DNA of 64,000 nucleotides from CAVQZC01 sp963718315 (GTDB taxonomy: Bacteria; Actinomycetota; Thermoleophilia; Gaiellales; JAICJC01), in NCBI GenBank assembly GCA_963718315.1, contig CAVQZC010000007.1:124001-188000 (forward strand), written 5' to 3'. How positions within the stretch are numbered: position 1 is the stretch's first letter; the number at the start of each line of letters is the position of its first letter. The notes beneath the pieces are model-generated. The model was not told the DNA's origin. It made no database searches and worked only from the letters and a program-made list of their open reading frames with translations. Shown in pieces: positions 8,945 through 16,110 of this stretch. The position numbers and the translations under genes were made by a program.

Positions 8945-9157
8945 GTGTCAAGGAGTCGCAGACTGACGTGGGATCCGGACGACCCGGAGGACGTGAAGCG
9001 GGCGCGGGAGGAGCTGAAGCAGGCGCGCGGGGAGGGGCTGGTCGCCTACCGCGAGAAGGTGGAGACGCGGAGGGTGCGGGTGGAGGTGCGGGGCTCGTTG
9101 CGCCGCGAGTGGGGCGAGTCGGGTCTGTTGCTGGTGCCGGCGTTGGCGGGCGGGTGA
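8945..9157 (+). CDS. Small charged protein of unknown function
   Basis: Starting at GTG 8945, preceded by GAGGGGAGAGGGC, the 70-residue product begins SRSRRLTWDPDDPEDVKRAR and is dominated by charged helix (EELKQARGEGLVAYREKVET), ending in a short hydrophobic tail (LLLVPALAGG). The WDPDDPEDVxRAR pattern with a hydrophobic xxVPxLAGG end is one I associate with short accessory proteins of actinobacterial integrative elements, function unknown. It is first in a run of plus-strand genes to 11039. Confidence 0.55.
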   Translation: MSRSRRLTWDPDDPEDVKRAREELKQARGEGLVAYREKVETRRVRVEVRGSLRREWGESGLLLVPALAGG

Positions 9158-9344
9158 CCGACACCGTGGATCGGCGCCAGGCACCGTGCGGGTGTCCTGG
9201 GGATGCGTCGGCTATCTGAGCGGTGGCTGCTTGGCGCCGGTCTTTCGGCGCGGATCGGCTGGGCCGTCCACGCTCAGTCCCGGGCAGAGCGGACGATTGC
9301 GGGCGGCAGCGGTCGGGTGGGGTGAGCTGTTGGATGCCGTGTTC

Positions 9345-9491
9345 ATGCCCGAGGACGTGATCACGTTGCAGCGGGGGTGGGTGACGCGGCCGAGCAGCGA
9401 GGTTCCTGGCCGGCGCTACTTCTTGACGTTGGGAGGCGTGATGTACTGGCACGGGCGATGGGCCGGTAGAGCGGTTGTGCGTGCATGCTGA
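9345..9491 (+). CDS. Small unknown protein
   Basis: A frame of 48 codons from ATG 9345 (possibly starting slightly earlier at TTG 9330) reads PEDVITLQRGWVTRPSSEVP and ends in YFLTLGGVMYWHGRW. The stop codon overlaps the ATG of the next gene at 9485, an arrangement that supports both being real and co-translated. No family recognised. Confidence 0.4.
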   Translation: MPEDVITLQRGWVTRPSSEVPGRRYFLTLGGVMYWHGRWAGRAVVRAC

Positions 9492-9768
9492 TGAGCGAGC
9501 GGTTCTCGCTGATGGACGGGCTGGCCGGGGTGGTGCTTGCGATCGACGCCGATGAGCGCGGCTTCCTTCGCCGCGCCAATCTGGAACCGCCACCTACCCC
9601 GCCGTCCCTCTCCCAGGACGTCAAGTACGAGTGGGCGCTCTGGCAGCTGCTGCAGGCCCGCATCGACGCCGCCTCGGCATCACGGGGCGGCAGATCGACC
9701 CGCTGACGCGCGCCTACGACGCGTTCGTCGGGGCACCCCACTACGAGGACAGGATGGACGCGTGCTGA
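9485..9768 (+). CDS. Unknown protein, frame broken near 9675
   Basis: The frame from 9485 (or ATG 9491, MSERFSLMDGLAGVV) encodes a plausible soluble protein up to WALWQLLQARIDAA. A one-base shift near 9675 is then needed to continue into GITGRQIDPLTRAYDAFVGA and EDRMDAC with a stop at 9766-9768. That stop overlaps GTG 9762 of the next gene. The shift looks like a sequencing indel because both halves are protein-like and the downstream overlap is preserved. No family recognised. Confidence 0.45.
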
Positions 9769-10276
9769 CCCATATCCTGCTGTCCGAAGCGCTGCACCGA
9801 GACGAGCAGCCGCGGCTGGCATTGCTGCTCCACGAGCAGGCCGGTACCGCCCACGTCACCCTGGTTCGACTGGAAGCCGAGACCCGAGGATCCCGACCGC
9901 CCCCTCGACCATCCTTCACGCCGGCTCCGCCGGCGAGGGATGAGCCGTCCTCGCCGGCGATGGGGGTGGCGGTCGACCTGGGCGACCTGCACGACGCCGT
10001 CGCGTTGCTGCACCAGAGCAGCCGGCGGCTTGGACGCGCGCGGCGTCGCCGAGCACGAGCTCGAACAGCAGGAGCGATCGCGCAGGCCGAGCAGGATCGC
10101 CTGCGCCGCACCGCCGACCGCGCCGCCACCCGCGTCGACGAGCTCGTCGACGAGCTCCAGCGCGCCGACCAACGAATCACCGAACTGGAGGCACAGCTCG
10201 AAACAGCCGCCAGCCGCCACCACAGCTCGACCCTGGAAGCGGCGCCTCGACCGGTGCTGCAGGTCCACGGACGTGA
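9762..10276 (+). CDS. Coiled-coil protein, frame broken
   Basis: GTG 9762 overlaps the preceding stop. The frame starts LTHILLSEALHRDEQPRLAL, passes a Pro-rich linker, then AVDLGDLHDAVALLHQSS. It ends in a long coiled coil (DRLRRTADRAATRVDELVDE, then LQRADQRITELEAQLE). Near 10030-10080 the neighbouring frame (ARGVAEHELEQQE) fits better, so a pair of compensating shifts is likely. A further shift would bring it to TGA 10274-10276, which overlaps the next start. Function unknown. Confidence 0.35.
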
Positions 10277-10719
10277 ATCACGACCCGGCGACCAGGTACG
10301 AGGCGGTGATCCTGGCCACGCTGGGCCCGCCGGGGCGGATGATCAGCGGTTCCAAGACCGGCTATCGCGACCAGCACCCCGACCATTTGCCGGTCTTCAA
10401 CGCGAACATTGCCTCGGCTCGAGCAAGGCTTGGCATGGCGATCTTGACCTCACGCTCGACGAGCCCAGGCTGCTGGAGTTGGCCTCGCGTACCGGTCAGG
10501 TCGTCAGCGTGCTCTATGAGCCGGACGGTCGCTTCCAGCACGAGGATCATCCGCGGATCGAAGAGGCGGTGTTCTCGGCCGCGCCGACCGGCCACACGCG
10601 GTTTGACGCGGTGCAGGCTGAACGCCGAGCGGATGGCCGCCTGTACGTCCGACCCCACCCCCGGCCGCCGCGATGGCGCTGGCCGGCCCGACCAAGGTTG
10701 TGGCGGTTTTGGAAGATGA
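10273..10719 (+). CDS. Unknown conserved-looking protein, frame broken
   Basis: GTG 10273 opens NHDPATRYEAVILATLGPPG, RMISGSKTGYRDQHPDHLPV and FNANI. The protein then continues in another frame as GSSKAWHGDLDLTLDEPRLL and VVSVLYEPDGRF, with the shift near 10408, and returns to the first frame to stop at TGA 10717-10719. That stop overlaps ATG 10716. The SGSKxGYRxxHPDHLPVFNAN...WHGDLDLT pattern looks strongly conserved, but I cannot name a family. The two shifts compensate each other. Confidence 0.45.
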   Translation: MNHDPATRYEAVILATLGPPGRMISGSKTGYRDQHPDHLPVFNANIASARARLGMAILTSRSTSPGCWSWPRVPVRSSACSMSRTVASSTRIIRGSKRRCSRPRRPATRGLTRCRLNAERMAACTSDPTPGRRDGAGRPDQGCGGFGR

Positions 10720-11039
10720 GCACCCAAACCGAACGGTCGCACAATCCCGACGGCGCGCTGATCTCGCGGTTCCTGCGCGTCGGCCGCCGCGGCTCACCCC
10801 AGCAGACGCCGCTGCTGGTGCTGGGCTTGCACACCTGGTCGCGGGAGGCCAGAGGCGTGTGGGTGGAATTCGTCTGGTATCCGACCGGCCATCGAGCCTG
10901 GGCGCCGTCGATCAGCGGCCGGGCGAGATGGCGTCGCGGCCGGGTGCGGCCCTACGCCAGCTTCCGCATCGCCCCCGGAGTCGCCCACGAGGTGCGACTC
11001 GGCCTCATCATCGGTCGCATCGACCTCGTATGGGGGTAG
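10716..11039 (+). CDS. Unknown protein, last gene of the overlap set
   Basis: A 107-residue frame from ATG 10716, overlapping the previous stop by ATGA. It reads as a basic, Trp-rich soluble protein (GVWVEFVWYPTGHRAWAPSI, then VRPYASFRIAPGVAHEVRLG). No motif or family recognised. Support is the preserved frame and the overlapping arrangement. Confidence 0.4.
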   Translation: MSTQTERSHNPDGALISRFLRVGRRGSPQQTPLLVLGLHTWSREARGVWVEFVWYPTGHRAWAPSISGRARWRRGRVRPYASFRIAPGVAHEVRLGLIIGRIDLVWG

Positions 11040-11471
11040 CGGTCGCGTCGGCCTTATGTACAGCCGATCCTGCAGTAGACGACGACTGCCGGTTGCAGTC
11101 AGCGAGTAGCACCTCTATCCGCCAGCAGCGCCATGCCGGGCACGCGGGCACCGGCGTCCACCAGCCCAAACGGGTTAGAAACGCTGCCTCAAGACGGACG
11201 GCACAAGCTTCCCATGAGAGCTATCGGTATGAAGAACAATCACACTCCGTATAGCCGCGCGGCCCGCCCGTTTGGGCCGCCGCCGGCGACCACCCCCAGC
11301 CACGGTACGCCGCGGCAGGGTCTCACACAGGGCGCGTTTGACCGTATGTTCGGGGCTCGACCACGATCAGCTGGTGGCCTTGTGTCACCTGGTCACCAGC
11401 TGGGTCGGCAACTTGTCTGCCGGGGCTGCTCCGAAGATCGTTCAGATCAAGCCGGCTAACCCCGGCTGATC
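11040..11471. other. Gap with a short fragment
   Basis: No intact gene. A plus-strand run ending at 11469 (LDHDQLVALCHLVTSWVGNL, then KIVQIKPANPG) looks like the tail of a protein, without a start. Nothing else seen. Confidence 0.35.
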
Positions 11472-11696
11472 CAGCCGCCGGCGCGGTCGCGGCAGCCCAA
11501 GGTGCGCACGCAGTGGTGTCACGGCGCCCCCGGCGTCGTCACCTCGTTCCCCGACATCGCGTCGGACAGCGCCGAGCTGACCGAGCTGCTGATCGCCGGC
11601 GGCGAGCTGACCTGGCAGGCTGGACCGGGTTTGTGCCATGAAGCGAGCGCTGGCAATTGCTCGCGCGACCGCGGAGATTTCGGGCCAAACGGGTGA
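11472..11696 (+). pseudogene. Remnant of a LanC-like protein gene
   Basis: The frame through 11502 contains TQWCHGAPGVVTSFPDIASD, then ELTELLIAGGELTWQAGP and GLCHEASAGN. LanC-like (lanthionine synthetase C-like) proteins carry WCHGAPG and LCHGTAGN as the zinc-ligand motifs of their alpha-toroid. Here the two are brought almost together by loss of the linker residues, the Gly after LCH is replaced, and the frame leaves the family immediately afterwards. There is no start codon. It is a leftover of a deleted gene next to the left side of the transposon-like element. Confidence 0.6.
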
Positions 11697-11781
11697 TTGT
11701 CGGCGCTTGCCGGCGGACGATCCGCCGATGGCGGGCGACGTTCAGAGATGTGGCCGTTTCCGAGTCTTATTCAGAGTGGCG

Positions 11782-11809
11782 TTGACAATCCTGTATACAG
11801 GGTTAGGGT
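11782..11809 (+). promoter_or_regulatory. Promoter of the element operon
   Basis: TTGACA (11782-11787), a 16-base spacer and TAGGGT (11804-11809) form a near-consensus housekeeping promoter ten bases upstream of ATG 11820, so the message would be almost leaderless. The spacer is largely occupied by a palindrome. Confidence 0.65.
11787..11804. promoter_or_regulatory. Palindromic operator within the promoter spacer
   Basis: CCTGTATACAGG (11790-11801) is a perfect 12-bp palindrome. With one mismatched pair the symmetry extends to 18 bp (11787-11804). It fills the space between the -35 and -10 boxes, the usual position for a site where a repressor blocks RNA polymerase. Confidence 0.55.
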
Positions 11810-11819
11810 CGACGCGTGA

Positions 11820-12107
11820 ATGGGGATACGACGGCAGTCGGGGCGGGTCAAGGATCGGTGGCTGAACGTGGTCGACGAGTGGCGTGGTGGCTGTTTGTGG
11901 TGTGGCTCGCCGGAGGCTTCCGGGTTACCGGGGCTGGAGGGAGTCGGCGCGCCGTTCTGCTCGAGGCATGTGCGGTGGGCGATGGCGTCGCGGCGGGAGG
12001 GGATGGGCAAGCAGAGCTACATCCTGCGACGGTTGTTGTTGGCCTGGTGTCGACGACGGGACGGCGATCCGGAGGTGGTCAAGCAGTGGCTGGCGCGCGG
12101 TCGATGA
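11820..12107 (+). CDS. Small zinc-finger protein of the element
   Basis: A 95-residue basic protein. CLWCG and, after a loop, FCSRHVRW form a CxxC...CxxH cluster near residues 25-50, likely a zinc site. The C-terminal half is a basic helix-rich tail (GKQSYILRRLLLAWCRRRDG). It starts at ATG 11820, about 10 bases after the -10 box, and its TGA overlaps ATG 12104 of the next gene. Size and position suggest a DNA-binding accessory or regulatory protein. No family recognised. Confidence 0.55.
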   Translation: MGIRRQSGRVKDRWLNVVDEWRGGCLWCGSPEASGLPGLEGVGAPFCSRHVRWAMASRREGMGKQSYILRRLLLAWCRRRDGDPEVVKQWLARGR

Positions 12108-12691
12108 ACGACTCACCGGTCTCGGCGGCGTCGGGGTTGGCGGTGCGGTCGCTGGCGGTCGCGGCGTCGCGGTTGAGTGACGCTGGGCTGCGGCGAGTCG
12201 TAGGGGTGCTGCTCGCCCAGGCGGCCGGGGATGGCGCTGTGGCTGATCCGGGGGTGGGGTTGGTGGCGCGGTTGGCGGTCGGGCTGGACCGCTCGCCGCG
12301 GTTGGCGGAGTACGACGCTGCCCGGACCGACGTTGTCGGTGCGGTGGGCGGGTCGGCGTTGTCTCGCCGCTATGGCGGGTGGAATGGCGTGCTGCGCGTG
12401 GCACTCGTGATGCCGGCTGGGCGTGGGGGTGTGGAGCGGGTGTCGGGTCGGGTGGTGCGCTGGTATCCGGATGCGCGGTTGGTGGAGTGTGTGGCGGCCT
12501 GTTGGCTGTGGTTGGGACATCGGCCCAGCGCGCCCGATTATGCGCGCTGGCGGAGCCTGGTGGTTGCCGGGTCGGGCGGGCAGCGGGTGGTGGGCATGGA
12601 CGTGCCATCGGTCAGTACCATCACGCTTCGCCTCCGCTGGCTGGAGGCAACCCGCCTGGCCCTACAGTTGGTGGAGGCAACGTGGCGGTGA
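12104..12691 (+). CDS. HNH-associated-repeat-like protein 1
   Basis: A 195-residue protein translationally coupled to the gene before it (ATGA overlap). The second half contains VECVAACWLWLGHRPSAPDY, then ARWRSLVVAG and ITLRLRWLEATRLAL. This is the layout of the homing-endonuclease-associated repeat (a helix, xxLGRxPxxxxY, then S..T(I/V)..R(F/L)..W..AL). An earlier block, SPRLAEYDAAR followed by LSRRYGGWNGVLRVAL, looks like a second repeat. No HNH nuclease residues are seen, so it is more likely a DNA-recognition protein than a nuclease. Confidence 0.55.
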   Translation: MNDSPVSAASGLAVRSLAVAASRLSDAGLRRVVGVLLAQAAGDGAVADPGVGLVARLAVGLDRSPRLAEYDAARTDVVGAVGGSALSRRYGGWNGVLRVALVMPAGRGGVERVSGRVVRWYPDARLVECVAACWLWLGHRPSAPDYARWRSLVVAGSGGQRVVGMDVPSVSTITLRLRWLEATRLALQLVEATWR

Positions 12692-13431
12692 CCGGGCGCA
12701 CACGGACAGAAACACCCGAGGCGGCGCCGGTCGAGGATGTGGTGTTCGCCGTCCGCTCGCCTGGCCAGGGCGGGGAAGAGTTGGCGGTGGCCTGCCTGTC
12801 CGCCGCCGCGCGCGAGCTGCCGGCGCAGGCGTGCTGGGAGCTGGCCTCGATCCTGATCGCACTGGTCCAGGAACGCTCGGCCGATCCCGCCGTGTCTCGG
12901 CGGGCCGAGTGCCTGACGGCGCTGCGACTGGTGGCCGAGCGAGTGGGTGACCCGCCCTCGGTTCGGGTGTATGACCAGCAGCGCCAGCTACTCGCCGACG
13001 AAGGAGTTGAGTTGCCGGGGTCGCGAGTGGTGGTGCGCGTGTTTAGGACGTGGTTGAACGCGCTTCGTGCGGCCGGCTGCCCGCCGACCGATCGCCATGG
13101 CCGACCCAGGGATGCGGGTGTGTATGACCCGGCGGTACCGCGGTATGAGGCGGGCGACGTTGTCCGCGCATTGCGGGCGTGTGCGGCTGATCTTGGCCGG
13201 GTGCCGACGGTGAAGAGCTACGCGGCCTGGCGCGAGGCCCGGCTCCGCGCCCTGGCCGCCAAGCGGCCGCAGCCACACCTGCCCCAGCAGTGCACGATCC
13301 GCCGCTTCTACGGCTCCTGGCCCGGCGCGCTCTCCGCTGCCGGGCTTGACCCGCAGAGCCGGAAAGTGCCGGCCCGGTTCACTACACCAACCCCACCCGG
13401 AACACCCCAGCCAGTAGGCGTGGAGGCGTAG
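12682..13431 (+). CDS. HNH-associated-repeat protein 2
   Basis: The 249-residue product starts at GTG 12682, overlapping the previous stop. It carries two repeats. The first is SVRVYDQQRQLLADEGVEL followed by VVVRVFRTWLNALRAAGC. The second is DVVRALRACAADLGRVPTVK, SYAAWREARL and then TIRRFYGSWPGALSAAGLD. The second is a textbook match to the homing-endonuclease-associated repeat (Pfam HNH_repeat, from memory), a helix-turn-helix-like DNA-binding module. No nuclease domain is present. Its C-terminal 45 residues recur in the decayed copy at 7903-8050. It probably recognises element ends or target DNA (inference). Confidence 0.65.
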   Translation: MAVTGRTRTETPEAAPVEDVVFAVRSPGQGGEELAVACLSAAARELPAQACWELASILIALVQERSADPAVSRRAECLTALRLVAERVGDPPSVRVYDQQRQLLADEGVELPGSRVVVRVFRTWLNALRAAGCPPTDRHGRPRDAGVYDPAVPRYEAGDVVRALRACAADLGRVPTVKSYAAWREARLRALAAKRPQPHLPQQCTIRRFYGSWPGALSAAGLDPQSRKVPARFTTPTPPGTPQPVGVEA

Positions 13432-13460
13432 ATGAATCGGTTTACGGAGATTCAGGTGAG

Positions 13461-14201
13461 GTGGGGGGTGGTCCGTGTAGCACTGGCCTTGTGCCCCGCC
13501 CGAAAGGAAGCAACAACCCGGAACGATTCAACACTCCTGAAGTGCGCCAGGCGATGGACCTGCTGGATCGGATGTCTTTGGATGAGTTGGTCGTCGTGCG
13601 CCACGGCGCGTCTGATCGAGTCGCCCGGCATGCGGACTATCACGAGAGTCCGGATGTCCGCGACATGATGCGTGAGCTCAAGCTGATTTCTGCGATCGAG
13701 ACGGCCGACTTTAGGAAGCGGCAGGCAACCGGGTCGGGGGTAAAGACGATCGCCGAGTACGAACAGTGGAAGGCGGATGACGCCCCCGGCAGAAGCGCCA
13801 TCTACCGTGTGTTTGGGACGTGGGCGAGGGCCCGAGACGCGGCGGGGATCACCGAGAAGCGGGTAGCGCAGGCCGATCTTGTTCGTCGCGATGGTCGCGC
13901 TGCCAGCCGCAAGCATCCGTGGACGAAGGAGGAGTTCATCCGCATCTTGGCGCGCGTGCTGGAGGAGTTCCGTGGCTTCCAGCCGTCCGAACGTGCCTAC
14001 GGTCTGTTGCGGTCGGATCGTCGGGACTGGCCGTCGTATCAGACCTTCTCCCGTGGCCCGAAAGGCTTTGGCAAGTCCAAAGACGAGTGGATGGATCTGG
14101 CAAAGCAGTTCATCTTGGAGTGTGGGCCAGAGGCGTATCCGGTCGCCTACGAGCGACTGTCGATGCTGGCAGGAGGGGCGGCCGGTGGCTCGGGTAGCTG
14201 A
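13461..14201 (+). CDS. RPKGS-headed HNH-associated-repeat-like protein 3
   Basis: A 246-residue protein; GGAGA ten bases upstream supports GTG 13461, and GTG 13491 (PRPKGSNNPERF) is an alternative. The first 50 residues (RPKGS, AMDLLDRMSLDELVVV) are also found at 8094-8258. A repeat-like block follows (KTIAEYEQWKADDAPGRSAI, YRVFGTWARARDAAGI), then a second domain with WTKEEFIRILARVLEEFRGF and DWPSYQTFSRGPKGFGKS. The order of helix, short spacer and F..W..A...AG again resembles homing-endonuclease-associated repeats. It ends by overlapping the start of the transposase-like gene. Confidence 0.55.
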   Translation: MGGGPCSTGLVPRPKGSNNPERFNTPEVRQAMDLLDRMSLDELVVVRHGASDRVARHADYHESPDVRDMMRELKLISAIETADFRKRQATGSGVKTIAEYEQWKADDAPGRSAIYRVFGTWARARDAAGITEKRVAQADLVRRDGRAASRKHPWTKEEFIRILARVLEEFRGFQPSERAYGLLRSDRRDWPSYQTFSRGPKGFGKSKDEWMDLAKQFILECGPEAYPVAYERLSMLAGGAAGGSGS

Positions 14202-15918
14202 ATATCGCGAGCACATGCTGGACTACGCCGAGGGCGCTCATGATCGTCCGTTTCGTGCCGGCGTGCGGGCCAGCGAGATCGCGATGATCCTCCGCATGTG
14301 GGAGTTGGATGAGATCTGCGCGTTTCGCGAGTATCTGGATGATCTGCCCGCGATGGTGGTTCGAGAGGGCGCCTTCAACCCGGTCCATCGCCCGATGAAG
14401 TACCCGCCCTCCACCAAGTTCTTCTTCCATGTGGCCGAAGCGGTCACACGCCGGCCAATGACCGCCTGCTACGAGATGGTTCAGGAGGAACCCGAACTGC
14501 GCGCGCTGATCGATCTGCCGCCACCCAGCGCGGAGACACTGCGCCAGCTGGAATCCCCGGCCAGTGAGCAGAAATGGGTCAAGGAGCCTGGTGTCTTCCC
14601 TGCCTACCAGACGATCAATTCCTTTCCAAAATGGCTCGCCTTCGCCGAGCGTCGCTTGGCCCGGGTGCGCCGCCCGAAGCTGACAGACGCGGAGATCCCC
14701 GTTTTCGCGCGGTTTGACCGTCTGGTGCACGTCGAGATTCCCGCCGCCGCGGCAATCCGCCACGACCTCGACTTCTCCCTCGGCGCGATCGACGCCGCCG
14801 GTATCCGCAGCCCGGTGACAAAGAGAGCCAAGATCCGCAAGGACGGGTCGGCCGACACCTTGTCAAAAGGCAACGACGAGTACTGGTGGGGTCGGCGACG
14901 GATGTCCCACGTTGCCGGTACCGAGGGGATGATCATCGCGTCCCTGATGACGGTCGAGGCCGAGATCCCCGCCGGGGCCGAACAGTTGATCCCGGCCAGC
15001 CAGCGGAACATCGATGAGATCAATCAGTTGTGCGCCGAGCGAGGGCACGCGCCAGCCACCATCTCGAACCCGGTGCTGTTCGGCGACTCGCTGTTCAACT
15101 GTAACCGGGTGATGCGGGCGGCCCACAAGAGCAACTTCGACGCCCTATTTCGCCACAGGGACTTTGGGCAGCGCCGCATCATCGGCAGCCGAACACTGCG
15201 CACGGCCGGCGGCCAGACGATCGAGGTAGTCGTCTGTAACGACGGCACCCACCTGTGTCCCTGTCAATGGACGAAACTCGGCCGCCGCCGCCGCACGCCG
15301 CCCATCGAGGCCGACCTGGAAGCGCTGGCCAGGCTCAACCCGATGGAGCAACTCGCCGGCAAGCCAGGCGAGCACGTCGAGATGCGCTGCATCGCTCCCG
15401 ACTGCCATTTCCCAGGACGCCGCTACCGCGTCCCCCACCCCATCCACGACGACGGCACCGCCGATCTCACCGCGATCAACCGGATCGTCCGCTGGGACAT
15501 GCAGAACCAGGCAAACCTGTTCAAAGCGACCCAGAGCATCGAACGCATGCACTCCTCGCTCGACCCCTCCGACCCCGACCCGGAAAAGACGATCTTGCCG
15601 CCGATCACGCGCCGGCTCGGCGACGACGCCGCCAGCTTCGGCTCCCTGCTGGCTGATCTGAGAATCAACCTCTACATCCTCGACAACCTCGACCACAACC
15701 GCGTCACCTACCGCTATCCCGACGTCGAGGACACCTTCCGCAACGCCATCAACAAGACCCGCGGAATCTTCAAGATCCTGAAGAAGGAACTCCCCGCCAT
15801 CCCCCGCCACCACCTGATGGACGGCGCCGGCAAAAGACGCCAACAGACGGACGGCACCCCCAAACGGCGTCAACGCGGGAAAGCACCCCCGCCGGCACAG
15901 CTCCCCGCCGCAGCCTAA
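14185..15918 (+). CDS. Probable DDE-type transposase
   Basis: A 577-residue protein from GTG 14185, with AGGAGGGG ahead of it, overlapping the preceding gene by 17 bases. Residues 1-220 are helical (SEIAMILRMWELDEICAFRE). The C-terminal half follows the order of an RNase-H-fold transposase: GNDEYWWGRRRMSHVAGTEG, then MIIASLMTVEA, then NPVLFGDSLFNCNRVMRAA (candidate second Asp), and finally QSIERMHSSLD (candidate Glu). Two Cys pairs (CNDGTHLCPC and MRCIAPDC) sit between them, like a zinc-binding insertion. The family is not one I can name. The assignment rests on motif order, not a database match. Confidence 0.6.
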   Translation: MARVAEYREHMLDYAEGAHDRPFRAGVRASEIAMILRMWELDEICAFREYLDDLPAMVVREGAFNPVHRPMKYPPSTKFFFHVAEAVTRRPMTACYEMVQEEPELRALIDLPPPSAETLRQLESPASEQKWVKEPGVFPAYQTINSFPKWLAFAERRLARVRRPKLTDAEIPVFARFDRLVHVEIPAAAAIRHDLDFSLGAIDAAGIRSPVTKRAKIRKDGSADTLSKGNDEYWWGRRRMSHVAGTEGMIIASLMTVEAEIPAGAEQLIPASQRNIDEINQLCAERGHAPATISNPVLFGDSLFNCNRVMRAAHKSNFDALFRHRDFGQRRIIGSRTLRTAGGQTIEVVVCNDGTHLCPCQWTKLGRRRRTPPIEADLEALARLNPMEQLAGKPGEHVEMRCIAPDCHFPGRRYRVPHPIHDDGTADLTAINRIVRWDMQNQANLFKATQSIERMHSSLDPSDPDPEKTILPPITRRLGDDAASFGSLLADLRINLYILDNLDHNRVTYRYPDVEDTFRNAINKTRGIFKILKKELPAIPRHHLMDGAGKRRQQTDGTPKRRQRGKAPPPAQLPAAA

Positions 15919-15928
15919 CCACCCCACA

Positions 15929-15953
15929 AGCATGCCGCCCGCAGCGGCATGCT
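15929..15953 (+). terminator. Hairpin after the transposase gene
   Basis: A perfect 9-bp stem (AGCATGCCG with CGGCATGCT) and a 7-base loop lie ten bases after the stop codon. There is no T-run, so it may be a weak terminator or a structural feature of the element end. Confidence 0.4.
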
Positions 15954-16110
15954 CCCGCACGGTCCCCCGCCCGCGCAACCACCCATCCCGGGCAGCCAGC
16001 GCGACGCGCCGACCCTAAACCCGCCCAAACGACCTCAACGGGCCGTCACCACACCGCCTCCAGCCCACCGTGCATTCCCAGCCACGCATTATCTGTACGA
16101 ATACCTGTAA

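Larger units (their letters stand above)
11782..16110 (+). mobile_element. Five-gene transposon-like element
   Basis: One promoter is followed by five same-strand genes: four closely packed (11820, 12104, 12682 and, after a 29-base gap, 13461) and one overlapping the last of these (14185). They encode a Zn-finger protein, three proteins with homing-endonuclease-associated-type repeats, and a probable DDE transposase. A 9-bp hairpin follows the last gene. The right edge is placed near 16108-16112, where a truncated histidine kinase frame begins abruptly. The left edge is unresolved; it may lie anywhere between the LanC remnant (11696) and the promoter. I did not find convincing terminal inverted repeats or a target-site duplication by eye. 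A decayed partial copy lies at 7900-8258. Confidence 0.6.

Noticed and set aside
9537..11039. One continuous 500-codon plus-strand frame
   Set aside because: Protein character switches between frames along its length and internal start/stop overlaps at 9762, 10273 and 10716 mark separate genes; the long frame is a composition artefact combined with indels.
12104..14201. HNH homing endonuclease activity in the repeat proteins
   Set aside because: No His-Asn-His active-site motif can be found; only the associated repeat is visible.
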